Shown here in pieces: positions 58,399-64,000 of a stretch of 64,000 nt of DNA (position 1 is its first letter; each line of letters begins with the position of its first letter). The stretch is from Prauserella rugosa (GTDB taxonomy: Bacteria; Actinomycetota; Actinomycetes; Mycobacteriales; Pseudonocardiaceae): NCBI RefSeq assembly GCF_000719975.1, contig NZ_JOIJ01000013.1, positions 1 through 64,000 on the forward strand. Direction: 5' to 3'. The notes beneath the pieces were generated by a model. The model had not been told where the DNA came from. It ran no database searches and was given only the letters and a program-made list of their open reading frames with translations. Position numbers and translations under genes: made by a program.

Positions 58399-59724
58399 AT
58401 GGCGATACCGCGGACGCGACCTCGCCGGCACCGGCCGCCCGTGCGGGCGCTGGCGTCGGCCTGCGCGTTCCTGACCGGAGCGGGCGTGCTCACCGCATGC
58501 GGAACCGACGACAGCACGGCGATCAACGTCTATTACGCGCCGGAGGACAACTTCCAGACGGTCGTCGACAACTGCAACGAGCAGGCCGACGGCCGATATC
58601 GGATCGTCTACAACAAACTGCCGCGCGACGCCGACGGCCAGCGCGAACAGATGGTGCGCAGGCTCGCCGCCGGCGACGAGACGATGGACGTGCTCGGCCT
58701 CGACGTCACCTGGGTTCCCGAGTTCGCCGAGGCCGGCTGGGTCGAGGAGTGGAAGGGCGCGAACAAGGCGGAGGCCGAGCGGGACGTCCTGCCGGGCCCG
58801 CTGAAGACCGCCCAGTGGCAGGGCAAACTCTGGGCGGCGCCGAAGAACACCAACGTCCAGCTGCTCTGGTACGACGACCGCATCGCCTCCCAGCCGCCCA
58901 AGACGTGGGACGAGATGATGCGCACGTCCCGCCAGCTCAAGGACAAGGGCGATCCGCACCAGATCCTGTTCACCGGCGCCCAGTACGAAGGTCTGGTCGT
59001 CGTCTACAACTCCATCGTCGAATCGGCGGGCGGGCGGATCCTGTCCGAGGACGGCCAGCGCGTGATCATCGACGAGGGCGCGGTGGAGGCGCTGCGGATC
59101 CTCAAGGAGGTCAGCAGCACCGGCCTGACCGATCCGTCGCTGACCAACCAGCAGGAGGACGAGGTCCGGCTGGCGATGCAGCAGGGACGCGGTGCGTTCG
59201 AGCTGAACTGGCCGTTCGTCTACGCCTCGTACGCTGCGGAGAAGCCGCAGGACCTGAAGCACTTCAAGTGGGCGCAGTACCCGGGCGTGCGCGAGGGCGA
59301 GCCCGGCCGCAGCACCATCGGCGGCTACGACCTCGCGGTGGCGTCCTCGTCACAGAAGAAGCCGGAGGCGTTCGAGGCTGCGCTGTGCCTGCGCAGCGCC
59401 GAGCACCAGAAGTTCTCGGCACTGCGCGACGGCGTGCCGCCGACGATCGAGTCGGTCTACGACGACACCGAACCGCTCGACGCGTCGAAACCCGCGGATC
59501 CCGAGGACAACCCGAGTATGGCCACGGAGTATCCGATGCGCGACGACATCAAGGAAGCGCTGAAGACCGCCGCCGTCCGGCCGCTCACCCCCGCCTACCA
59601 GAACCTGTCCACGGTGATGGCGAAGGTGCTCTCCCCACCGTCCGAAATCGACCCTCAGCGCACGGCGGAACGGCTCCGTGAAGAGCTGACCGACGCGCTC
59701 GACTCGAAGGGCGTGATCCCATGA
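58399..59724 (+). CDS. lpqY: Trehalose-type ABC transporter lipoprotein
   Basis: 441 residues from ATG 58399 with GGAGGAGG upstream. Signal peptide with lipobox VLTAC, modified Cys34. Solute-binding family 1 fold: AINVYYAPEDNFQTVVDNCN, MDVLGLDVTWVPEFAEAGWV, VQLLWYDDRIA, and FELNWPFVYASY. Assigned LpqY because sugA, sugB and sugC follow in order and the flanking mrp and Rv1234-like genes match mycobacteria. The mycobacterial system recycles trehalose from cell-wall mycolate transfer. ATGA overlap with sugA. Confidence 0.88.
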   Translation: MAIPRTRPRRHRPPVRALASACAFLTGAGVLTACGTDDSTAINVYYAPEDNFQTVVDNCNEQADGRYRIVYNKLPRDADGQREQMVRRLAAGDETMDVLGLDVTWVPEFAEAGWVEEWKGANKAEAERDVLPGPLKTAQWQGKLWAAPKNTNVQLLWYDDRIASQPPKTWDEMMRTSRQLKDKGDPHQILFTGAQYEGLVVVYNSIVESAGGRILSEDGQRVIIDEGAVEALRILKEVSSTGLTDPSLTNQQEDEVRLAMQQGRGAFELNWPFVYASYAAEKPQDLKHFKWAQYPGVREGEPGRSTIGGYDLAVASSSQKKPEAFEAALCLRSAEHQKFSALRDGVPPTIESVYDDTEPLDASKPADPEDNPSMATEYPMRDDIKEALKTAAVRPLTPAYQNLSTVMAKVLSPPSEIDPQRTAERLREELTDALDSKGVIP

Positions 59725-60674
59725 GCGACACCGTGACCGGCACCGCCGACGCGCCGCCGGAACGCCCCGCGACACCGAAGAAGGCCGCGCTCAGCGAGGG
59801 CAAGAAGGCCGAACGCAGGCTCGGCTGGCTGCTGTGCGCCCCTGCGGCGATCGTGATGCTCGCCGTCACCGGGTACCCGATCGTCTACTCGATCTGGTTG
59901 TCGCTGCAGCGCTACGACCTGCGTTTCCCGGACGACCGCGAGTTCGTCGGATTCGACAACTACATCGCCGTGCTCACCAACTCGTACTGGTGGACCTCGT
60001 TCGGCACCACGATGCTGATCACGGTCGTCACCGTGGCCATCGAGTTCGTGCTCGGCATGGGGTTGGCGCTGATCATGCACCGCACCCTCGTCGGCCGCGG
60101 TCTGGTTCGGACGGTGGCGTTGATCCCGTACGGCATCGTGACCGTCGCCGCGGCGTTCTCCTGGTACTACGCCTGGACGCCCGGAACCGGATACCTGGCC
60201 AACGCGCTCGCCGACGGCGGGGCTCCACTCACCGAGTACGGACCGTCGCTGCTCATCATCGCGCTGGCCGAGGTGTGGAAGACCACCCCGTTCATGGCGT
60301 TGCTGCTCATGGCGGGCCTGGCACTCGTACCGGACGACCTGATGCGAGCGGCCTCGATGGACGGCGCCAACGCGTGGCAGCGCTTCGTCAAGGTGATGCT
60401 GCCGGTGATGAAACCGGCCATCCTGGTGGCGCTGCTGTTCCGCACGCTGGACGCGTTCCGCATCTTCGACAACATCTTCGTGCTCACCGGCGGAGCCAAC
60501 GACACCTCGTCGGTGTCGATGCAGACCTACAACAACCTGATCAAGGGGTTGAACCTCGGCATCGGCTCCGCCATGGCGGTGCTCATCTTCCTGACGGTCG
60601 CGATCATCGCGTTCGTCTTCGTGAAGGGCTTCGGCACGGCGGCACCGGGCAGCGACGACGGAGGTAAGCGCTGA
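59721..60674 (+). CDS. sugA: Trehalose-type ABC transporter permease SugA
   Basis: 317 residues from ATG 59721. MalF-like permease: six membrane helices from about residue 34, and the EAA motif [51 protein letters not shown] in the last cytoplasmic loop, which docks on the ATPase. A 33-residue charged cytoplasmic head precedes the first helix. Overlaps lpqY by 4 bases and sugB by 1 base (TGATG), so the four genes are translated as one unit. Confidence 0.93.
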   Translation: MSDTVTGTADAPPERPATPKKAALSEGKKAERRLGWLLCAPAAIVMLAVTGYPIVYSIWLSLQRYDLRFPDDREFVGFDNYIAVLTNSYWWTSFGTTMLITVVTVAIEFVLGMGLALIMHRTLVGRGLVRTVALIPYGIVTVAAAFSWYYAWTPGTGYLANALADGGAPLTEYGPSLLIIALAEVWKTTPFMALLLMAGLALVPDDLMRAASMDGANAWQRFVKVMLPVMKPAILVALLFRTLDAFRIFDNIFVLTGGANDTSSVSMQTYNNLIKGLNLGIGSAMAVLIFLTVAIIAFVFVKGFGTAAPGSDDGGKR

Positions 60675-61513
60675 TGGCAATGCAGACGGCCACCGCAGGC
60701 CGCAAAGCCCGCTGGGCGCTGCTCGACATCATCGTCGTGGCCTACGCCCTCGTTCCCGTGCTGTGGATCGCGTCGCTGTCGTTCAAGTCGAAGGAGACCC
60801 TCGCCGACGGGAACTTCTTCCCTCGCGAATGGACACTGGACAACTACCGCGACATCTTCGCGATGGGCGAGTTCGTCCGCCCGCTCATCAACTCGATCGG
60901 CATCTCGCTGATCGCCACGCTGATCGCGGTCGTGCTCGGCATGATGGCGGCCTACGCGATCGCCCGGCTCGACTTCCCCGGCAAGAAACTGCTGGTCGGG
61001 GTGTCGTTGCTGATCGCGATGTTCCCGCAGATCTCGTTGGTCACCCCGCTGTTCAACATCGAACGCGAGCTGGGGCTCTTCGACACCTGGCCCGGACTGA
61101 TCCTGCCGTACATCACGTTCGCCCTGCCGTTGGCGATCTACACGCTCTCGTCGTTCTTCAGGGAGATCCCCTGGGAGCTGGAGAAGGCGGCCAAGATGGA
61201 CGGTGCGACGCCGGCGCAGGCGTTCCGGAAGGTGATCGCCCCGCTGGCCGCGCCCGGAGTGTTCACCACGGCGATCCTGGTGTTCATCCTGTGCTGGAAC
61301 GACTTCCTGTTCGCGATCTCGCTGACCTCGACCGAGGCGTCGCGAACCGTGCCCGCGGCACTGTCGTTCTTCACCGGTGCCTCGCAGTTCGAGGACCCGA
61401 CCGGGACGATCTCCGCGGCGGCCGTGGTGATCACCATCCCGATCATTCTGTTCGTGTTGTTCTTCCAGCGCCGCATCGTCGCGGGGCTGACGTCCGGTGC
61501 CGTGAAGGGGTAA
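60674..61513 (+). CDS. sugB: Trehalose-type ABC transporter permease SugB
   Basis: 279 residues from ATG 60674. MalG-like permease with six helices and the EAA motif [33 protein letters not shown]. Forms the channel with SugA. Ends four bases before the sugC start with GGGGTAAGG as overlapping ribosome-binding sequence. Family length is normal. Confidence 0.93.
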   Translation: MAMQTATAGRKARWALLDIIVVAYALVPVLWIASLSFKSKETLADGNFFPREWTLDNYRDIFAMGEFVRPLINSIGISLIATLIAVVLGMMAAYAIARLDFPGKKLLVGVSLLIAMFPQISLVTPLFNIERELGLFDTWPGLILPYITFALPLAIYTLSSFFREIPWELEKAAKMDGATPAQAFRKVIAPLAAPGVFTTAILVFILCWNDFLFAISLTSTEASRTVPAALSFFTGASQFEDPTGTISAAAVVITIPIILFVLFFQRRIVAGLTSGAVKG

Positions 61514-61517
61514 GGCA

Positions 61518-62699
61518 ATGGCAGAGATCGTGCTCGACAAGGTGACCAAGCGCTACCCCGACGGAGCGCTGGCCGTGTCCGAGATGAACATCGAGATCGC
61601 GGACGGCGAGTTCATCATTCTGGTCGGCCCTTCCGGATGCGGGAAGTCGACCGCGCTCAACATGATCGCGGGGCTGGAGGACATCTCGGGGGGCGAACTG
61701 CGCATCGACGGTGAGCGTGCCAACGAGAAGTCGCCCAAGGACCGCGACATCGCGATGGTGTTCCAGTCGTACGCGCTGTACCCGCACATGAGCGTGCGCG
61801 AGAACATGGCGTTCCCGCTGCGGCTGGCGAAGGTCGACGACGCGACCGTGAAGTCCAAGGTGGAGGAGGCGGCGAAGATCCTCGACCTGACCCAGCACCT
61901 CGACCGGAGGCCGTCGAACCTCTCCGGCGGTCAGCGGCAGCGCGTCGCGATGGGCAGGGCGATCGTGCGCAGCCCCAAGGCGTTCCTGATGGACGAACCG
62001 CTGTCCAACCTGGACGCCAAGCTGCGCGGGCAGATGCGGACGTCGGTGTCGAAACTGCAGAAGCAGCTCGGCACGACCACCGTCTACGTCACCCACGACC
62101 AGACCGAGGCGATGACCCTCGGCGACCGGGTCGTGGTGCTGCGCGGTGGTCATGTCCAGCAGATCGGCAGTCCGCAGTTCCTCTACGACCAGCCGGCCAA
62201 CCTCTTCGTCGCCGGATTCATCGGATCGCCGTCGATGAACTTCGTCCCGGCCACGCTCGAGGGCGGTGCGCTGAAGAGCGCACTGGGCGAGGTCCCGCTG
62301 ACCGATCGCATTCGGACCCTCGTCGAATCCTCCGGCGCGGGACGGGAGGTCGTGGCGGGCATCCGTCCCGAGCACTTCGAGGACGCCGCACTGGTGGACG
62401 AGCAACACCGCGCACGCGGCGCGACCTTCAGCTCCACGGTGGACGTCCTCGAGTCGATGGGTGCCGAGAAGTACGCGTACTTCTCGCTGGAGAGCGAATT
62501 GGCCCAGACCGAGGAACTGGCCGAGATCGCCGCCGACGCCGGATCGGCCGACGTGCCGGGTAGCGGAACCACCATCGTCACCCGGCTGGACGCGGCCTCG
62601 ACGGCCAAGGAGGGCGAGACCCTCCAGGTGTGGTTCGACCCCGACCGCATCCAGCTGTTCGACCCGAAGTCGGGCAGGAACCTCACGTTCGAGGACTGA
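61518..62699 (+). CDS. sugC: Trehalose-type ABC transporter ATPase SugC
   Basis: 393 residues from ATG 61518, the length of mycobacterial SugC. MalK/UgpC family: Walker A GPSGCGKST at 37-45, Q-loop MVFQSYALYPHMSV, signature LSGGQRQRVAMGRAI, Walker B AFLMDEPLSNLDAKLR, switch His in YVTHDQTEAMT; C-terminal TOBE regulatory domain from about 240 (FVPATLEGGALKSALGEVPLTD ... VVAGIRPEHFED). Powers the SugAB channel. Ends the operon; a strong hairpin follows 13 bases after the stop. Confidence 0.95.
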   Translation: MAEIVLDKVTKRYPDGALAVSEMNIEIADGEFIILVGPSGCGKSTALNMIAGLEDISGGELRIDGERANEKSPKDRDIAMVFQSYALYPHMSVRENMAFPLRLAKVDDATVKSKVEEAAKILDLTQHLDRRPSNLSGGQRQRVAMGRAIVRSPKAFLMDEPLSNLDAKLRGQMRTSVSKLQKQLGTTTVYVTHDQTEAMTLGDRVVVLRGGHVQQIGSPQFLYDQPANLFVAGFIGSPSMNFVPATLEGGALKSALGEVPLTDRIRTLVESSGAGREVVAGIRPEHFEDAALVDEQHRARGATFSSTVDVLESMGAEKYAYFSLESELAQTEELAEIAADAGSADVPGSGTTIVTRLDAASTAKEGETLQVWFDPDRIQLFDPKSGRNLTFED

Positions 62700-62711
62700 C
62701 CGCGCATCGAC

Positions 62712-62750
62712 GGCTCGGGGCGGATCCGGACAGCGGGTCCGCCCCGAGCC
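62712..62750. terminator. Terminator of the lpqY-sugABC operon
   Basis: Perfect 13-bp stem GGCTCGGGGCGGA (62712-62724) with TCCGCCCCGAGCC (62738-62750), 13-base loop that itself pairs partly (TCCG/CGGG), 12 bases after the sugC stop. Confidence 0.85.
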
Positions 62751-62812
62751 CCAGTCAACGGGCCGGCAGCACCGGTCCGGTTGCGACCGGCCAGCCGTCC
62801 AGCCGTCTCAGG

Positions 62813-63655
62813 TCAGCGGCGGCGGGAACGCAACGCCTCGATCACGTCGTCGTCCCAGTCGTGGTTGCGCATCAGGTGGTAGCGCTCACCCGCCACCCAC
62901 AGGTAGGCCTCGGCCTCGGTGCGGGTGCCGACGAGATCGGCCTGCCTGAGCATGCGCACCACCGGCTGGTACTCGTCGCTGTACCACCGCGCGGCGACCG
63001 TGGTGCGGTCGAGGAACCGGTCCTCGTCCTGCATCAGGCGAAAACCCCACGCCTCGACGTGCTCGCCGAGTTCGGCGTAGTCCCAGGGGTCGGTGACGAC
63101 GACCGACGCACGTGCCTCACCCGTCAGCGGGACGCGTTCGAGGAACAGCCTGCGGTAGTCCTTCACGATGAGATCGCCGCGGTGGCGGATCCCGGAAGGG
63201 TCCAATGTGGTGCGTACTTCGGTGACGTAGGCGTCGATCGTGTCCAGGCCCAGCGCGTGCGCCACCGACACCCGGTGGTGGCCGTCGATGACGAAGTGCA
63301 GCTCCCCGACGCGGTAGACCTCGATGGGCGGGATCGACTCGCCGCGCCTGCTGGCCACGGCGAGCCGTTCCCAGCGTTGCCGCACCCGCCCGGACGTGGG
63401 CCGGAAACGGCGGTCGAAATCGGCCTCGCGGTTGACGCTGCCGACGATGGTGTTCAGCTTCACCACGCGCAGGCCCAGCCTGCGTTGACCCGCCCAGCCG
63501 AGCGCGGCCACCACCTCGTCGAACGGCAATGTGATGTTGACGTCGTCCGGTTCGCCGCGCAGCCACGTCGCCAGGCGCGACAACACCTGCCTGCGCCGGG
63601 CGCGCAGGAAGTCGTGTTCGGCGTCGGCGCGGGGAAATCCGGTGTCGCGTTTCAT
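62813..63655 (-). CDS. ParB/sulfiredoxin-fold nuclease-like protein
   Basis: 280 residues from ATG 63655, overlapping the metallophosphoesterase stop by 4 bases. A ParB/Srx-type core at about 100-150: SIPPIEVYRVGELHFVIDGHHRVSVAHALGLDTIDAYVTEV, with the DGHHR active-site-like motif. The C-terminal half has two conserved aromatic clusters (DPWDYAELGEHVEAWGF; RWYSDEYQPVVRML). No HTH for parS binding follows, so it is not a partition protein; a nucleotide- or phosphate-cleaving role is possible. Conserved in actinobacteria without a known function. Confidence 0.78.
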   Translation of the reverse strand: MKRDTGFPRADAEHDFLRARRRQVLSRLATWLRGEPDDVNITLPFDEVVAALGWAGQRRLGLRVVKLNTIVGSVNREADFDRRFRPTSGRVRQRWERLAVASRRGESIPPIEVYRVGELHFVIDGHHRVSVAHALGLDTIDAYVTEVRTTLDPSGIRHRGDLIVKDYRRLFLERVPLTGEARASVVVTDPWDYAELGEHVEAWGFRLMQDEDRFLDRTTVAARWYSDEYQPVVRMLRQADLVGTRTEAEAYLWVAGERYHLMRNHDWDDDVIEALRSRRR

Positions 63656-64000
63656 CTCGATCCCACGAACGCTCCGAGGTCGAGCACGTGCGCGCCGACG
63701 ACGTTCCGGACGACGGTGTCGCCGATGCGCCGGTCGGGCACCTGCTCGCCGTAGGGGTGGATGTGGCCGTGGAGCAGCCAGCGGGGCCGTAGCCGCCGGA
63801 CCGTCCTGTGCAGACAGTCGAAGCCGTGGTGCGGCAGATCGTCGCGATCACCGAGCCCGCGCGGTGGGGCGTGGGTGAGCAGGACGTCCACCGGCCTGCC
63901 GCGGGAGCGCCACGTCAGCAGCCGTGCACGCCGGGCCTGCTGACGCTGGGTCCACTGGTTGGGGCCTTCGCGGTAGCGCACCGAACCGCCGAGGCCCGCG
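63652..64000 (-). CDS. Metallophosphoesterase, C-terminal part (5' end beyond window)
   Basis: The frame remains open to the window edge, so the N terminus lies outside. Visible: GLGGS-VRYREGPNQWTQ, then DVLLTHAPPRGLGDRDD with a metal-binding His, and RPRWLLHGHIHPYGEQ with the GHxH signature of calcineurin-like phosphoesterases. The GTG at 63981 is an internal codon. Coupled to the ParB-fold gene by an ATGA overlap, suggesting related substrates. Confidence 0.85.
   Translation of the reverse strand, partial: AGLGGSVRYREGPNQWTQRQQARRARLLTWRSRGRPVDVLLTHAPPRGLGDRDDLPHHGFDCLHRTVRRLRPRWLLHGHIHPYGEQVPDRRIGDTVVRNVVGAHVLDLGAFVGSR

Overview
The window is about 70% G+C with dense, short-spaced genes, many GTG starts and many start codons placed 6-7 bases after a TANNNT-like -10 box (leaderless mRNAs). 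Together with coenzyme F420 genes, a mycobacterial-type cell-wall linker locus, DapC/D/E, LpqY-SugABC and SigE-RseA-HtrA-TatB, this points to a non-mycobacterial mycolate-relative of the Pseudonocardiales (Saccharomonospora/Prauserella/Amycolatopsis-like). The genus is an inference. No rRNA, tRNA, IS element, prophage or CRISPR array is visible.

Layout. 1-3.7 kb: the C-terminal part of a low-complexity protein, a small membrane protein, a SRPBCC protein, an Abi_C-like protein and DoxX. 3.7-24.2 kb: envelope block TIGR03089 - LCP - LCP - rmlB - rmlD - five glycosyltransferases - wbbL - (ABC exporter/two-component system) - manB - HhH-GPD glycosylase. Its backbone matches the mycobacterial Rv3268-Rv3264c order, but a glycosyltransferase cassette sits between rmlD and wbbL. 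24.2-29.4 kb: an FCD GntR regulator divergent from an operon of NRAMP-like transporter, pxpB, pxpC and DUF1445 (5-oxoproline/D-glutamate metabolism) with no pxpA. 29.5-33 kb: GntR, NUDIX, fbiB, fbiA, GNAT. 34-41.9 kb: fdxA-dapC, a TetR/FAD-monooxygenase pair, dapD, dapE and two LOG genes. 42-50.5 kb: lipoprotein, acyltransferase, DivIVA-like-SRPBCC-tag operon, enoyl-CoA hydratase, DUF3117, pepA, LysR/MFS. 50.4-62.7 kb: O-methyltransferase, sigE-rseA-htrA-tatB, mrp, GNAT, general stress protein and the trehalose-type importer lpqY-sugA-sugB-sugC, in the order of mycobacterial Rv1220c-Rv1238. 62.8-64 kb: a ParB-fold protein and a metallophosphoesterase cut by the window end.

The most unusual signal is non-coding: nine sub-arrays at eight loci (about 50 units in all) of a 21-bp unit whose core is GTGTTGCG, spaced almost exactly 21 bp. 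Every array starts 2-16 bases after a stop codon and is always in the sense orientation of that gene. They occur where no hairpin terminator is seen, while other transcription-unit ends carry strong hairpins. This looks like a genome-specific 3'-end element family of unknown function.
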